NCBI RefSeq assembly: GCF_030053115.1
Contig: NZ_CP125619.1
Coordinates: 1-64,000, forward strand
Source of the DNA: Pseudomonas svalbardensis
Lineage (GTDB): Bacteria; Pseudomonadota; Gammaproteobacteria; Pseudomonadales; Pseudomonadaceae
DNA length: 64,000 nt
Direction of reading: 5' to 3'
Shown here: piece by piece, positions 12,891 through 23,710 of the stretch
How the letters are laid out: every line of letters begins with the position of its first letter
Numbering within the stretch: the first letter of the stretch is position 1
Translations under genes and position numbers: made by a program
The notes under the pieces: generated by a model
What the model saw: only the letters and a program-made list of their open reading frames with translations
What the model was told of the DNA's origin: nothing
The model's database searches: none

Positions 12891-13205
12891 TCAGTGAGCC
12901 TGACGCTCAAGCTTCTTCAGAAACACGGTCATTTCCTTTTCGGCCTGCTTGTCGCCATGGGCGCGAGCGGCTTCCAGACCCTGTTCCCACGCCTGACGTG
13001 CGGATGCGAAATCCTTAAGCCCCAGATGGGCCTTGCCCAATAGCTTCCAGGCCGCTGAATACTTCGGATCAAATTCGACGCAACGCTGGAAATGCTCAGC
13101 GGCCTTGGCGTTTTCCCCAAGGTCCAGATAACCCTTGCCCAGCCCAAAGCGCAGCAATGAGTTATCCACACCCTTGGCGAGCATTTTTTCCAGGGATTCG
13201 ATCAT
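12891..13205 (-). CDS. Small TPR-repeat protein
   Basis: 104-aa soluble protein built mainly of tetratricopeptide repeats, for example YLDLGENAKAAEHFQRCVEFDPKYSAAW and LLGKAHLGLKDFASARQAWEQGLEAA, with a charged C-terminal helix. TPRs mediate protein contacts; the partner is unknown. The ATG at 13205 has AAGGA upstream, and a longer in-frame extension would run into the REP element. A perfect DnaA box (13162-13170) lies in the N-terminal codons. Confidence 0.88.
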   Translation of the reverse strand: MIESLEKMLAKGVDNSLLRFGLGKGYLDLGENAKAAEHFQRCVEFDPKYSAAWKLLGKAHLGLKDFASARQAWEQGLEAARAHGDKQAEKEMTVFLKKLERQAH

Positions 13206-13259
13206 GGTGAATTCCTTATTCGGGTGTCTCAGGGAGGGATCTGTTTTCGTGAGATCGCC

Positions 13260-13352
13260 TTCGCGAGCAGGCTCGCTCCCACAGTTGATCTTCAGTGAAC
13301 ACAGATTTTGTGTACGGCAAAAATCCATTGTGGGAGCGAGCCTGCTCGCGAA
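13260..13352. repeat. REP doublet (REPIN) between trkA and the TPR gene
   Basis: Two inverted copies of the Pseudomonas REP palindrome (13260-13283 and 13329-13352) separated by 45 bases. The core is CGCGAGCAGGCTCGCTCCCACA and its complement. This is a typical non-autonomous REPIN in an intergenic gap. The REP-associated transposase that would move it is not in the window. Confidence 0.93.
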
Positions 13353-13382
13353 GAGGCCCGTCCCGCCACCGCAAATCCCGGA

Positions 13383-14756
13383 TCAGAAGAAGCTAAGTCC
13401 CACATGGAACAACTTTTCCACATCCCGAATATGCTTCTTATCCACAAGGAACAGAATCACATGGTCGCCCGCCGCGATCACGGTATCGTCGTGGGCAATG
13501 ATCACCTCTTCGTCACGGATGATTGCGCCGATGGTGGTGCCCGGCGGCAGGCCAATGTTCTCAATGCACTTGCCGATGACCTTACTCGACTTTTCATCGC
13601 CATGGGCAATCGCCTCGATGGCTTCCGCCGCGCCCCGGCGCAATGAGTGCACGCTGACGATATCGCCGCGACGCACGTGGGCCAGCAAGGTGCCGATGGT
13701 CGCCAATTGCGGGCTGATGGCGATGTCGATGTCGCCGCCCTGGATCAGGTCGACATAGGCCGGGTTGTTGATGATGGTCATCACCTTCTTCGCGCCCAGG
13801 CGCTTGGCCAGCAGCGACGACATGATGTTGGCTTCGTCGTCGTTGGTCAGGGCCAGGAAAAGGTCGGCGTCGGCGATGTTCTCTTCCAGCAGCAGATCCC
13901 GATCTGAAGCGCTGCCTTGCAGGACCACGGTGCTGTCGAGGGTGTCCGAGAGATGACGGCAGCGCGCCGGGTTCATCTCGATGATCTTCACTTGGTAACG
14001 GCTTTCGATAGCCTCGGCCAAACGCTCACCGATCTGCCCGCCGCCGGCGATGACGATGCGTTTGTAGCTCTCATCGAGGCGGCGCATTTCGCTCATCACG
14101 GCGCGAATATTCGCCTTGGCGGCGATGAAAAAGACTTCGTCGTCTGCCTCGATCACCGTATCGCCCTGCGGCAGGATCGGCCGATCACGACGAAAAATCG
14201 CCGCCACACGGGTTTCGACATTCGGCATGTGTTCACGCAACTGACGCAGTTGCTGACCCACCAGCGGGCCGCCGTAGTACGCCTTGACCGCCACCAATTG
14301 GGCTTTGCCTTCGGCGAAGTCGATCACCTGCAAGGCGCCCGGATGCTGGATCAGGCGCTTGATGTAATTGGTGACCACTTGCTCCGGGCTGATCAGCACG
14401 TCCACCGGAATCGCGTCATTGTCGAACAACTCGGAGCGAGTCAGGTAGGCGGCTTCGCGAACCCGGGCGATTTTGGTCGGCGTGTGAAACAGGGTGTGGG
14501 CGACTTGGCAGGCCACCATGTTGGTTTCGTCGCTGTTGGTCACCGCCACCAGCATGTCGGCGTCGTCCGCGCCGGCCTGACGCAGCACTGTCGGCAGTGA
14601 ACCGCGGCCTTGCACGGTGCGGATGTCCAGCCGATCACCGAGGTCGCGCAGGCGTTCGCCGTCGGTGTCGACCACGGTGATGTCGTTGGCCTCGCTGGCC
14701 AAGTGTTCTGCCAGCGAACCGCCGACCTGCCCTGCGCCGAGGATGATGATTTTCAT
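13383..14756 (-). CDS. trkA: Trk potassium uptake regulatory protein TrkA
   Basis: 457-aa peripheral NAD(H)-binding protein that gates the TrkH/TrkG potassium channel. It holds two tandem RCK units: the first Rossmann motif is at the N-terminus ([13 protein letters not shown]) and the second near residue 235 ([13 protein letters not shown]), each followed by a TrkA-C lobe. It starts 22 bases after rsmB in the def-fmt-rsmB-trkA run, an order conserved in many gammaproteobacteria. A DnaA box (13438-13446) lies in the 3' end. Confidence 0.98.
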   Translation of the reverse strand: MKIIILGAGQVGGSLAEHLASEANDITVVDTDGERLRDLGDRLDIRTVQGRGSLPTVLRQAGADDADMLVAVTNSDETNMVACQVAHTLFHTPTKIARVREAAYLTRSELFDNDAIPVDVLISPEQVVTNYIKRLIQHPGALQVIDFAEGKAQLVAVKAYYGGPLVGQQLRQLREHMPNVETRVAAIFRRDRPILPQGDTVIEADDEVFFIAAKANIRAVMSEMRRLDESYKRIVIAGGGQIGERLAEAIESRYQVKIIEMNPARCRHLSDTLDSTVVLQGSASDRDLLLEENIADADLFLALTNDDEANIMSSLLAKRLGAKKVMTIINNPAYVDLIQGGDIDIAISPQLATIGTLLAHVRRGDIVSVHSLRRGAAEAIEAIAHGDEKSSKVIGKCIENIGLPPGTTIGAIIRDEEVIIAHDDTVIAAGDHVILFLVDKKHIRDVEKLFHVGLSFF

Positions 14757-14778
14757 CCAGTCACTCCCTTAAAACCCA

Positions 14779-16089
14779 TTAACCGCGCGCGGCGGCGATC
14801 TTGATCAGCTTGGCGTAGTAGAACCCGTCGTGGCCGCCGTCCTGGGCCAGCAATTGGCGACCGTGAGGCTGCTTGATACCGGCTTGAGTGGCGAGGTCCA
14901 GTTCACGGGCGCCCGGCGTACGAGCGAGGAAGGCTTCGATCACTTCGGTGTTCTCGGTCGGCAGCGTCGAGCAGGTGGCGTAAAGCAGGATGCCGCCGAC
15001 CTCCAAAGTTATCCACATGGCATCGAGCAGCTCACCTTGCAGCACCGCCAGCGCAGCGATGTCGTCGGGTTGACGAGTCAGCTTGATGTCCGGGTGACGA
15101 CGAATCACACCGGTGGCCGAGCACGGCGCGTCCAGCAGAATGCGTTGGAACGGCTTGCCGTCCCACCAGGTGGCGGTGTCGCGGCCGTCGGCGGCGATCA
15201 GTTCGGCGCTCAGGCCCAGGCGTGCGAGGTTTTCCCGCACCCGCACTAGACGCTTGGCTTCCAGGTCCACCGCCACCACGCCGGCGAGTGCCGGCTCGGC
15301 TTCAAGGATGTGGCAGGTCTTGCCGCCCGGTGCGCAGCAGGCGTCCAGCACCCGTTGGCCCGGTGCCAGGTCGAGCAGATCGGCGGCCAGTTGCGCGGCT
15401 TCGTCCTGCACGCTGATCCAGCCTTCGGCGAAACCCGGCAGGCTGCGCACGTCGGCAGCGGCTTCGAGAATGATGCCGTCCTGACTGTAAACGCATGGCG
15501 TGGCGGCGATGCCGGCGTCGGTCAGCAACCCGAGGTAAGCATCGCGGCTGTGATGACGACGGTTGACCCGCAGGATCATCGGCGGATGCGCGTTGTTCGC
15601 CGCACAAATGGCTTCCCATTGTTCAGGCCAGAAGGCTTTCAGGGATTTTTGCAGCCAGCGCGGGTGGGCGGTGCGCACGACCGGGTCGTGTTCCAGCTCG
15701 GCCAGCAGCGCTTCGCTTTCACGCTGGGCGCGGCGCAGCACGGCGTTGAGCAAGGCCTTGGCCCAGGGCTTTTTCAGCTTGTCGGCGCAACCCACGGTTT
15801 CACCGATGGCGGCATGGGCCGGAACCCGGGTGTAGAGCAACTGGTAGAGACCGACCAGCAACAGCGCTTCGACATCGGCATCGGCTGCCTTGAACGGCTT
15901 CTGCAGCAACTTGGCCGCCAGCGCCGACAAACGCGGCTGCCAGCGCGCGGTGCCGAATGCCAAGTCTTGAGTGAAGCCGCGGTCGCGGTCTTCGACCTTG
16001 TCCATTTGCGTCGGCAGGGAACTGTTGAGTGAGGCTTTTCCGTTAAGAACAGCAGCAAGTGCCTTGGCGGCGGCCAGACGTGGATTCAT
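14779..16089 (-). CDS. rsmB: 16S rRNA (cytosine-967-C5) methyltransferase
   Basis: 436-aa enzyme that methylates C967 of 16S rRNA. It has an N-terminal NusB-like RNA-binding domain (residues 1-140) and a C-terminal SAM-dependent methyltransferase. [10 protein letters not shown] is motif [10 protein letters not shown] carries the release cysteine and [10 protein letters not shown] the catalytic cysteine. Its start overlaps the end of fmt by 4 bases, indicating translational coupling. A DnaA box is embedded at 15009-15017. Confidence 0.97.
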   Translation of the reverse strand: MNPRLAAAKALAAVLNGKASLNSSLPTQMDKVEDRDRGFTQDLAFGTARWQPRLSALAAKLLQKPFKAADADVEALLLVGLYQLLYTRVPAHAAIGETVGCADKLKKPWAKALLNAVLRRAQRESEALLAELEHDPVVRTAHPRWLQKSLKAFWPEQWEAICAANNAHPPMILRVNRRHHSRDAYLGLLTDAGIAATPCVYSQDGIILEAAADVRSLPGFAEGWISVQDEAAQLAADLLDLAPGQRVLDACCAPGGKTCHILEAEPALAGVVAVDLEAKRLVRVRENLARLGLSAELIAADGRDTATWWDGKPFQRILLDAPCSATGVIRRHPDIKLTRQPDDIAALAVLQGELLDAMWITLEVGGILLYATCSTLPTENTEVIEAFLARTPGARELDLATQAGIKQPHGRQLLAQDGGHDGFYYAKLIKIAAARG

Positions 16090-17045
16090 TGAGCGTCCGC
16101 CGCTTGACCGAGGACGGTGCCGACGGCGAATTTCTCACGACGGCTGTTGAACAAGTCGCTGAAGTTCAGCGCCTTGCCGCCGGGCAATTGCAGACGAGTC
16201 AGACACAGGGCTTGCTCACCGCAGGCGACGATCAAACCATCCTTGCTGGCGCTGAGGATTTCCCCCGGTTCGCCCTGCCCTTCAGCGAGGTTGGCGGCCA
16301 GGACTTTCAGCGCTTCGCCGTTCAGCGTGCTGTGGGTAATCGGCCATGGATTGAAGGCGCGAACCAGGCGTTCCAGCTCAACCGCCGGGCGACTCCAGTC
16401 GATGCGCGCTTCGTCCTTGTTCAATTTGTGAGCATAAGTGGCGAGGCTGTCGTCCTGCACTTCGCCTTCCAAAGTGCCCGCAGCGAGGCCGGCAATCGCC
16501 TGAATCACGGCTGGCGGACCCATTTCGGCCAGACGGTCGTGGAGGCTGCCACCGGTGTCTTCACTGGTGATCGGCGTAGTGACTTTCAGCAGCATCGGCC
16601 CGGTGTCGAGGCCCAGTTCCATGCGCATCACGGTCACGCCGCTTTCGCTGTCACCCACTTCGACGGCACGCTGGATCGGCGCCGCACCGCGCCAGCGTGG
16701 CAGCAAGGAGGCGTGGCTGTTGATGCAACCCAGGCGCGGAATATCCAGCACCACTTGCGGCAGGATCAGGCCGTAGGCGACCACCACCAGCAAGTCCGGT
16801 TTGAGCGCGGCCAGTTCAGCCTGAGCGTCTTCGTTGCGCAGCGTCGGCGGTTGCAGCACAGGAATGTTGTTTTCCAGAGCCAACTGCTTGACCGGGCTGG
16901 GCATCAGTTTTTGCCCGCGACCCGCCGGACGGTCCGGTTGGGTGTAGACCGCGACGATCTCATAAGGGCTGTCGAGCAGGGCCTTGAGGTGATCGGCGGC
17001 GAATTCCGGGGTGCCGGCAAAGACGATGCGCAGTGGCTCAGTCAT
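16086..17045 (-). CDS. fmt: Methionyl-tRNA formyltransferase
   Basis: 319-aa enzyme that formylates initiator Met-tRNA using 10-formyl-tetrahydrofolate. The active-site block [20 protein letters not shown] is near residues 105-125, and the hydrolase-like N-terminal domain begins [17 protein letters not shown]. It is the functional partner of def, which lies upstream on the same strand; a terminator-like hairpin separates them. It overlaps rsmB by 4 bases. Confidence 0.98.
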   Translation of the reverse strand: MTEPLRIVFAGTPEFAADHLKALLDSPYEIVAVYTQPDRPAGRGQKLMPSPVKQLALENNIPVLQPPTLRNEDAQAELAALKPDLLVVVAYGLILPQVVLDIPRLGCINSHASLLPRWRGAAPIQRAVEVGDSESGVTVMRMELGLDTGPMLLKVTTPITSEDTGGSLHDRLAEMGPPAVIQAIAGLAAGTLEGEVQDDSLATYAHKLNKDEARIDWSRPAVELERLVRAFNPWPITHSTLNGEALKVLAANLAEGQGEPGEILSASKDGLIVACGEQALCLTRLQLPGGKALNFSDLFNSRREKFAVGTVLGQAADAQ

Positions 17046-17059
17046 TCAAAAGGTCTCGC

Positions 17060-17090
17060 AAAAGAAAAAGGCTTGCCGCAGCAAGCCTTT
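17060..17090 (-). terminator. Terminator/attenuator between def and fmt
   Basis: On the - strand a 10-bp stem (AAAGGCTTGC / GCAAGCCTTT) with a 4-base loop runs into TTTTTCTTTT. It lies 13 bases after the def stop and 15 bases before the fmt start. It should reduce read-through, so fmt may be partly uncoupled from def. Confidence 0.82.
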
Positions 17091-17102
17091 GAAAGGAGGG
17101 CA

Positions 17103-17609
17103 TCAAGCGTTCTGGCGATGGAGCTTTTCCAGTTTCTTCTTGATTCGGTCGCGTTTGAGACTGGACAGGTAGTCAACGAACAATTTGCCGTTCAGGTGGT
17201 CGCATTCATGCTGGATGCACACCGCGAGCAGGCCTTCGGCGATCAGTTCGTAAGGCTGGCCGTCGCGGTCCAGGGCCTTGATCTTGACCTTCTGTGGGCG
17301 ATCCACGTTTTCGTAGAAGCCCGGCACCGAGAGGCAGCCTTCCTGATATTGCTCCATCTCGTCGGTCAGGGTTTCGAACTCGGGGTTGATGAACACCCGT
17401 GGTTCGCTGCGGTCTTCGGAGAGGTCCATCACGACGATACGTTTGTGCACGTTGACCTGGGTCGCGGCGAGGCCGATGCCTGGCGCTTCATACATTGTTT
17501 CAAACATGTCATCGACCAACTGACGCACTTCGTCGTCCACTACGGCCACAGGTTTGGCGATAGTGCGCAGGCGCGAATCGGGGAATTCGAGGATGTCTAA
17601 AATGGCCAT
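17103..17609 (-). CDS. def: Peptide deformylase
   Basis: 168-aa metalloenzyme that removes the N-formyl group from new proteins. All three family motifs are present: GIGLAATQV near residue 44, EGCLSVP near 90 and HECDH near 133, where the Cys and two His bind the metal. I chose the ATG at 17609 ([11 protein letters not shown]); the upstream extension is not homologous. It is first in the def-fmt-rsmB-trkA run and divergent from the LysM gene. Confidence 0.98.
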   Translation of the reverse strand: MAILDILEFPDSRLRTIAKPVAVVDDEVRQLVDDMFETMYEAPGIGLAATQVNVHKRIVVMDLSEDRSEPRVFINPEFETLTDEMEQYQEGCLSVPGFYENVDRPQKVKIKALDRDGQPYELIAEGLLAVCIQHECDHLNGKLFVDYLSSLKRDRIKKKLEKLHRQNA

Positions 17610-17781
17610 AAGCTTAATTGCTGCACGTTTGAGGTAATGTCGGGTCGATGGCCTGGCGGGTCCGAAGATGCAGGCTACCGTTGTAAAACGTAGCTTCCTG
17701 CTCTTTTTGGTAAAGAGTCGGGAGCGAGCCACGAGGGCTCTGGCGTTCTACGCGAATGCACATAATAAAGGGATTCACCGC

Positions 17782-18807
17782 ATGAGGAAATCACTACTCG
17801 CCTTGCTCCTTCTGGCCTCGGCCGGTTTGGCGCACGGGCAAGTGCAACTCAAGGAAGGTTTTCCACAGCAATACACCGTGGTATCGGGTGACACACTCTG
17901 GGACATATCGGGGAAATACCTTCGTGAACCGTGGAAATGGCCGGAACTCTGGCAGGCCAATCCACAGATCGAAAACCCCAATCTCATTTACCCCGGCGAC
18001 TCGCTGTCGCTGGTCTACGTCAACGGGCAGCCACGCCTGACCCTCAATCGCGGCGCTTCCCGGGGCACCATCAAGCTGTCGCCACGCATCCGCAGTAGCC
18101 CGGTTGCCGATGCGATCCCGAGCATTCCGCTGCAATCGATCAACAGCTTTCTGCTGAGCAACCGCATCGTCGATAAGGTCGAGGACTTCGACAAGGCGCC
18201 TTATATCGTCGCTGGCGATGCCGAACGCGTACTCAGTGGCACCGGTGACCGAATCTTCGCTCGCGGCCACTTCGACCCGGCTCAGCCGGTTTACGGCATC
18301 TTCCGTCAGGGCAAGGCCTACACCGATCCTGTCAGTAAAGAATTTTTGGGGATCAATGCCGATGACATCGGCGGTGGCGAGATTGTGGCCACCGAAGGCG
18401 ACGTCGCCACCCTGGCGCTGCAACGCACCACTCAGGAAGTTCGCCTCGGCGACCGCTTGTTCAGCGGTGAAGAGCGCTCCATCAACTCAACCTTCATGCC
18501 CAGTGCGCCCAAAACCGAGATCAACGGGTTGATCATCGACGTGCCGCGCGGGGTTACCCAAATTGGCGCGCTGGACGTGGTCACGCTGAACAAGGGCCAG
18601 CGCGATGGCCTGGCCGAAGGCAATGTGTTGGTGGTGATGAAAACCGGCGAAACCGTGCGTGACCGGATCACCGGTCAGCCATTGAAAATCCCGGATGAGC
18701 GCGCCGGCTTGCTGATGGTTTTCCGCACCTACGACAAGCTCAGCTACGGGCTGGTGCTCAACGCATCACGCTCCCTGGCGGTGCTGGACAAGGTGCGAAA
18801 TCCTTAA
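17782..18807 (+). CDS. tsaP: LysM peptidoglycan-binding protein (TsaP-like)
   Basis: 341-aa exported protein with a signal peptide (residues 1-20) and a LysM domain near residues 30-80 (QYTVVSGDTLWDISGKYL ... NLIYPGDSL). A long C-terminal region lacks obvious catalytic motifs. The position between def and dprA and the domain order match the P. aeruginosa TsaP homologue, proposed to anchor the type IV pilus secretin to peptidoglycan. That role is inference here. The ATG at 17782 has AAAGGGA upstream. Confidence 0.88.
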   Translation: MRKSLLALLLLASAGLAHGQVQLKEGFPQQYTVVSGDTLWDISGKYLREPWKWPELWQANPQIENPNLIYPGDSLSLVYVNGQPRLTLNRGASRGTIKLSPRIRSSPVADAIPSIPLQSINSFLLSNRIVDKVEDFDKAPYIVAGDAERVLSGTGDRIFARGHFDPAQPVYGIFRQGKAYTDPVSKEFLGINADDIGGGEIVATEGDVATLALQRTTQEVRLGDRLFSGEERSINSTFMPSAPKTEINGLIIDVPRGVTQIGALDVVTLNKGQRDGLAEGNVLVVMKTGETVRDRITGQPLKIPDERAGLLMVFRTYDKLSYGLVLNASRSLAVLDKVRNP

Positions 18808-18832
18808 CAGGCTCCACAAGTTACCAACAGAG

Positions 18833-18841
18833 TTATCCACA
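18833..18841. promoter_or_regulatory. DnaA box upstream of dprA
   Basis: Perfect TTATCCACA in the 79-base gap between the LysM gene and dprA, 45 bases before the dprA start. It could be a regulatory site for dprA or simply one of the many boxes in this origin-proximal region. Confidence 0.6.
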
Positions 18842-18886
18842 GCTTATTCCCGTTTGAACGGGGCTCATAACGATCAAGGATGATCC

Positions 18887-19987
18887 ATGTCGCTGTCTGC
18901 TTTTGCACCGGTTTCCCCTGCGGAACTGGAAGCTCGTTTACGTTTGCATCGCCTGCCGGAACTCGGTCCTGCGCGATTCAAGAAATTGCTTGAGGCCTTC
19001 GGCTCGGCGTCCAAAGCTATCAGCGCGCCGGCCAGTGCCTGGCGTTCGTTGGGTTTGCCCCTCGCTTGCGCGGAGGCCAGGCGCTCCAGTGAAATCCGTG
19101 ATGGCGCGAGCCATGCATTGGCCTGGTTAGAGCGTCCGGGCCAACATTTACTGATGTGGGACCAATCTGACTATCCGGCACTGTTGGCGGAAATCAGTGA
19201 TGCGCCGCCGCTGTTATTCGTGGCGGGCGATCCCGGCATTCTGGAAAAACCGCAGCTGGCGATGGTCGGCAGCCGTCGCGCTTCGCGGCCGGGCTTGGAC
19301 ACCGCCGCCGCCTTTTCCCGCAGTCTGGCCGGCGCCGGTTTTGTCATTACCAGCGGTTTGGCACTGGGCATTGATGCCGCCGCGCATCAAGCCGCTTTGG
19401 ACGTGGGGGGGCGAACGGTCGGTGTACTTGGCACGGGACTTGAAAAGTTTTATCCACAGCGTAATCGACGACTGGCAGACGCCATGATCGCCTCGGGCAG
19501 CGCAGTGCTTTCGGAGTTCCCGCTGGACGCCGGGCCGACCGCCAGTAACTTCCCCCGGCGCAATCGAATCATCAGCGGTTTATCCCTGGGCGTGCTGGTG
19601 GTCGAGGCGAGTGTCGCCAGCGGTTCGTTGATCACCGCGAGGCTGGCGGCGGAACAAGGGCGCGAGGTGTATGCAATCCCAGGCTCGATTCATCACCCGG
19701 GCGCAAAGGGTTGTCATCAGCTGATCCGCGACGGCGCGGTGCTGGTAGAAACCATCGAGCATATCCTCGAAGCGTTGCGCGGCTGGCAGCATTTGCCATT
19801 ATCCACAGCGACACCAGCGGTGACACATCCGTTGCTCATGCTGCTGCATGCCGCGCCCCACACCAGTGAAGCGTTGTCCGTCACCAGCGGCTGGGCCTTG
19901 CCGAAAGTGCTGGCAGCGCTGACGGAGCTGGAAATGGACGGCCGTGCGGTCTGCGAAAGCGGGCGCTGGTTTGCGCGGGTGAGCTAG
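18887..19987 (+). CDS. dprA: DNA processing protein DprA
   Basis: 366-aa single-strand DNA-binding protein that loads RecA on incoming DNA during transformation. It has an N-terminal helical domain, a Rossmann-like core with GSRRASRPG near residue 125 and SGLALGIDAAAHQAAL near 157, and a C-terminal winged-helix region. dprA is widespread in Pseudomonas regardless of observed competence. Two perfect DnaA boxes lie inside it (19450-19458 and 19799-19807). tsaC follows 54 bases downstream. Confidence 0.97.
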   Translation: MSLSAFAPVSPAELEARLRLHRLPELGPARFKKLLEAFGSASKAISAPASAWRSLGLPLACAEARRSSEIRDGASHALAWLERPGQHLLMWDQSDYPALLAEISDAPPLLFVAGDPGILEKPQLAMVGSRRASRPGLDTAAAFSRSLAGAGFVITSGLALGIDAAAHQAALDVGGRTVGVLGTGLEKFYPQRNRRLADAMIASGSAVLSEFPLDAGPTASNFPRRNRIISGLSLGVLVVEASVASGSLITARLAAEQGREVYAIPGSIHHPGAKGCHQLIRDGAVLVETIEHILEALRGWQHLPLSTATPAVTHPLLMLLHAAPHTSEALSVTSGWALPKVLAALTELEMDGRAVCESGRWFARVS

Positions 19988-20041
19988 GTTTTATAAGGAA
20001 GATCGGTAAACTGCGCAGAGCCTTATTCCGGAGAGTTTTTC

Positions 20042-20599
20042 ATGGTCAACAATTGGCGTGTGCAACAAGCCGCGCAAGCCATTCGCGCAGGGGCGGTGAT
20101 TGCCTATCCAACCGAGGCAGTCTGGGGCCTGGGTTGCGACCCGTGGGACGAAGAAGCGGTAGAACGTCTGCTGCTGCTCAAGGGTCGGTCGGTGGATAAG
20201 GGCCTGATTCTGGTCGCCGACAACATTCGCCAGTTCGATTTTCTCTTCGAAGACTTCCCTGAACTGTGGATGGATCGCATGGCCAGCACCTGGCCGGGGC
20301 CGAATACCTGGCTGGTGCCGCATCAGAATCTGTTGCCGCAGTGGATTACGGGTGTGCACGAGACGGTGGCGTTGCGGGTCAGCGATCACCCGTTGGTGCG
20401 GGATTTGTGCGCGGTGGTCGGGCCGCTGGTTTCGACCTCGGCCAATCCACAGGGCCGGCCGGCGGCGCGCACACGGATTCGCGTGGAGCAGTATTTCCGT
20501 GGGCAGGTTGATTTGGTGCTGGGTGGGAATTTAGGTGGTCGCAAGAACCCGAGCGTGATCCGGGATCTCGCGACCGGGAACGTAATTCGCCCGGATTGA
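20042..20599 (+). CDS. tsaC: L-threonylcarbamoyladenylate synthase TsaC
   Basis: 185-aa YrdC-domain enzyme that makes threonylcarbamoyl-AMP from threonine, bicarbonate and ATP for the t6A37 tRNA modification. The nucleotide-binding KGRSVDKG stretch and the [13 protein letters not shown] motif are present. It is the short form without the Sua5 C-terminal domain. ATG at 20042 follows GGAGAG. dprA-tsaC is a common pairing in gammaproteobacteria. Confidence 0.96.
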   Translation: MVNNWRVQQAAQAIRAGAVIAYPTEAVWGLGCDPWDEEAVERLLLLKGRSVDKGLILVADNIRQFDFLFEDFPELWMDRMASTWPGPNTWLVPHQNLLPQWITGVHETVALRVSDHPLVRDLCAVVGPLVSTSANPQGRPAARTRIRVEQYFRGQVDLVLGGNLGGRKNPSVIRDLATGNVIRPD

Positions 20600-20615
20600 G
20601 ACCGCAGTGCGGCCA

Positions 20616-20705
20616 TTCGCGAGCAGGCTCGCTCCCACATTGATTTTCAGTGGACACGAGATTTGTGTTCAACACCGATCCTGTGGGAGCGGGCTTGCTC
20701 GCGAA
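20616..20705. repeat. REP doublet between tsaC and qor
   Basis: Inverted pair of REP palindromes (20616-20639 and 20682-20705) with a 42-base spacer. The second copy has diverged in the core (GAGCGGGCTTGCTCGCG). It lies between the convergent 3' ends of tsaC and qor. Confidence 0.92.
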
Positions 20706-20712
20706 GAGGCCC

Positions 20713-21690
20713 TCAAGGCAACAGAACAGTCGAACCAGTCGTACGCCGCGCCGACAACTCGGTCTGCGCCTGCGCCGCTTCGGCCAATGGATACTTCTGG
20801 CTGATGTCCACCTTCAGCTTGCCGCTGATGATCATCTCGAACAGTTCATCCGCCATTCGCTGCAAGTTCTCGGCGTTATTGGCGTAGGTCGCGAGCGTAG
20901 GCCGGGTCACGTACAACGAACCCTTTGCCGAGAGAATCCCCAGGTTCACCCCGTCTACCGCACCCGACGCATTGCCGAAGCTCACTACCAGCCCGCGAGG
21001 CGCCGCGCTATCAAGCGAAGTCAGCCAAGTGTCCTTGCCCACGCCGTCGTACACCACCGGGACTTTTTTCCCGTCAGTCAATTCCAGTACACGCTGTGCG
21101 ACGTTTTCATGACTGTAATCGATGGTTGCCCAAGCGCCGTTGGCCATGGCCAGTGCGGCTTTCTCCGGTGAGCTGACCGTGCCGATCAACTTCACGCCCA
21201 AGGCCTTTGCCCACTGGCAGGCCAGGGAACCGACGCCACCCGCGGCAGCGTGAAACAGGATGGTTTCGCCACCCTTGAGTTCATACGTCTGACGCAGCAG
21301 GTACTGCACGGTCAGGCCCTTGAGCATTACGCCCGCGGCCTGTTCGAAGCTGATCGCGTCCGGCAGGTGCACCAGATTGGTCTCCGGCAACACGTGAACG
21401 TCGCTGTAGGCGCCCAACGGACCGCTGCCGTACGCCACGCGATCACCCACTTTGAACCGGGTGACTTCACTGCCCACCGCCTCGACCACGCCCGCGCCTT
21501 CCGAGCCCAGGCCCGATGGCAGGGCTGGCGGCGCATAGAGGCCGCTGCGGTAATAGGTGTCGATGAAATTCAGGCCGATGGCCTTGTTAGTCACGCGAAC
21601 CTGCTGCGGGCCGGGCTCGGCGGGTTGGTAATCGACATAATCGAGCACTTCAGGGCCGCCATGGGCGCGGAACTGGATACGCTTAGCCAT
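20713..21690 (-). CDS. qor: NADPH:quinone reductase (zinc-independent MDR family)
   Basis: 325-aa quinone oxidoreductase of the medium-chain dehydrogenase family, which reduces quinones with NADPH. It has a GroES-like N-terminal domain (RIQFRAHGGPEVLDYVDY) and a Rossmann domain with the NADPH motif AAAGGVGSLACQWAK near residue 147. The catalytic zinc ligands of alcohol dehydrogenases are absent, as is usual for Qor. It is divergent from hemF, with about 180 bases between. Confidence 0.95.
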   Translation of the reverse strand: MAKRIQFRAHGGPEVLDYVDYQPAEPGPQQVRVTNKAIGLNFIDTYYRSGLYAPPALPSGLGSEGAGVVEAVGSEVTRFKVGDRVAYGSGPLGAYSDVHVLPETNLVHLPDAISFEQAAGVMLKGLTVQYLLRQTYELKGGETILFHAAAGGVGSLACQWAKALGVKLIGTVSSPEKAALAMANGAWATIDYSHENVAQRVLELTDGKKVPVVYDGVGKDTWLTSLDSAAPRGLVVSFGNASGAVDGVNLGILSAKGSLYVTRPTLATYANNAENLQRMADELFEMIISGKLKVDISQKYPLAEAAQAQTELSARRTTGSTVLLP

Positions 21691-21755
21691 CAGAACTCTC
21701 CTTAGGTCTTAGCTACTAGAGTTGTAGCGCGAAGCTCCCTATCGAACTCCCAAGC

Positions 21756-21769
21756 TTGATCTTCGTCAA
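21756..21769. promoter_or_regulatory. Anr/FNR-type site upstream of hemF
   Basis: TTGATCTTCGTCAA matches TTGAT-N4-ATCAA with one mismatch. A TATGCT -10-like hexamer follows at 21794-21799, so the box centre would be about 43 bases before the start of transcription, the usual place for an FNR-type activator. hemF of P. aeruginosa is known to be Anr-dependent, which supports the call. Confidence 0.75.
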
Positions 21770-21845
21770 CTGCGGCAGGTCCATCTGCGATGTTATGCTA
21801 CGCGCCCATTTGCGCCGGCCCCCGCTCCCATGGAGCGCCGCGTAG

Positions 21846-22784
<939 letters not shown>

Positions 22785-22797
22785 ACGAGGAATCCTG

Positions 22798-23619
22798 ATG
22801 GACCGTTATGTCGTATTCGGTAACCCGATTGGCCACAGCAAGTCGCCGCTGATCCACCGTCTATTCGCCGAGCAGACGGCTCAAAAACTGGACTACAGCA
22901 CGTTGCTGGCGCCCCTCGACGATTTTTCCACGTGCGCCCGGACGTTTTTCCTCGAAGGCCGCGGAGCGAATGTGACGGTGCCGTTCAAGGAAGAGGCCTA
23001 TCGTCTGGCGAACAGTCTGACGGCACGGGCGCAGCGCGCCGGTGCGGTGAACACCCTGAGCAAACTGGCCGATGGCAGCCTGCTGGGCGACAACACCGAT
23101 GGCGCCGGACTGGTGCGGGACCTGACGGTCAACGCCGGTTTCAGCCTCAAGGGCAAACGCATCCTGCTGCTCGGTGCTGGCGGCGCGGTGCGCGGCGCAC
23201 TGGAGCCGTTGCTGGCTGAGCAACCCGCCTCGGTGGTCATCGCCAACCGCACGGTGGAAAAAGCCGAACTGTTGGCGGAATTGTTCGCGGACTTGGGGCC
23301 GGTGTCGGCCAGTGGTTTTGATTGGTTGAAGGAGTCGGTCGATCTGATCATCAACGCGACGTCCGCCAGTCTGTCAGGGGAAGTACCGCCGATTGCCAGC
23401 AGTTTGATCGAGCCGGGCAAGACGGTGTGCTACGACATGATGTACGGCAAGGAGCCGACCTCGTTCTGCCGTTGGACCAGTGAACATGGTGCGGCGGTGT
23501 CGATGGATGGCTTGGGGATGCTCGCGGAACAAGCGGCAGAAGCCTTCTTCCTGTGGCGCGGTGTGCGCCCGGATACGGCGCCGGTGCTCGCCGAACTTCG
23601 CCGCCAGTTGGCCCTTTAA
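22798..23619 (+). CDS. aroE: Shikimate dehydrogenase
   Basis: 273-aa NADPH-dependent enzyme that reduces 3-dehydroshikimate to shikimate in aromatic amino acid synthesis. The shikimate-binding [13 protein letters not shown] is near residue 7, the catalytic Lys lies in VTVPFKEEA near 65, and the NADP motif [10 protein letters not shown] is near 125. It is closely linked to hemF, as in other pseudomonads, and is followed by a REP doublet. Confidence 0.98.
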   Translation: MDRYVVFGNPIGHSKSPLIHRLFAEQTAQKLDYSTLLAPLDDFSTCARTFFLEGRGANVTVPFKEEAYRLANSLTARAQRAGAVNTLSKLADGSLLGDNTDGAGLVRDLTVNAGFSLKGKRILLLGAGGAVRGALEPLLAEQPASVVIANRTVEKAELLAELFADLGPVSASGFDWLKESVDLIINATSASLSGEVPPIASSLIEPGKTVCYDMMYGKEPTSFCRWTSEHGAAVSMDGLGMLAEQAAEAFFLWRGVRPDTAPVLAELRRQLAL

Positions 23620-23623
23620 AAGC

Positions 23624-23688
23624 TTCGCGAGCAGGCTCGCTCCCACAGGGGATCACCGAAAACCTGTGGGAGCGAGCCTGCTCGCGAA
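23624..23688. repeat. REP doublet after aroE
   Basis: Two inverted REP copies (23624-23647 and 23665-23688) with only 17 bases between them. The whole unit can fold into a long hairpin between the convergent aroE and SulP genes and may act as a transcription stop or mRNA stabiliser. Confidence 0.92.
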
Positions 23689-23710
23689 TGGCTGCGATAC
23701 CGATTCCGGA

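Noticed and set aside
20187..20200. Eighteenth DnaA box (GGTGGATAA)
   Set aside because: One mismatch to the consensus; I counted perfect 9-mers only.
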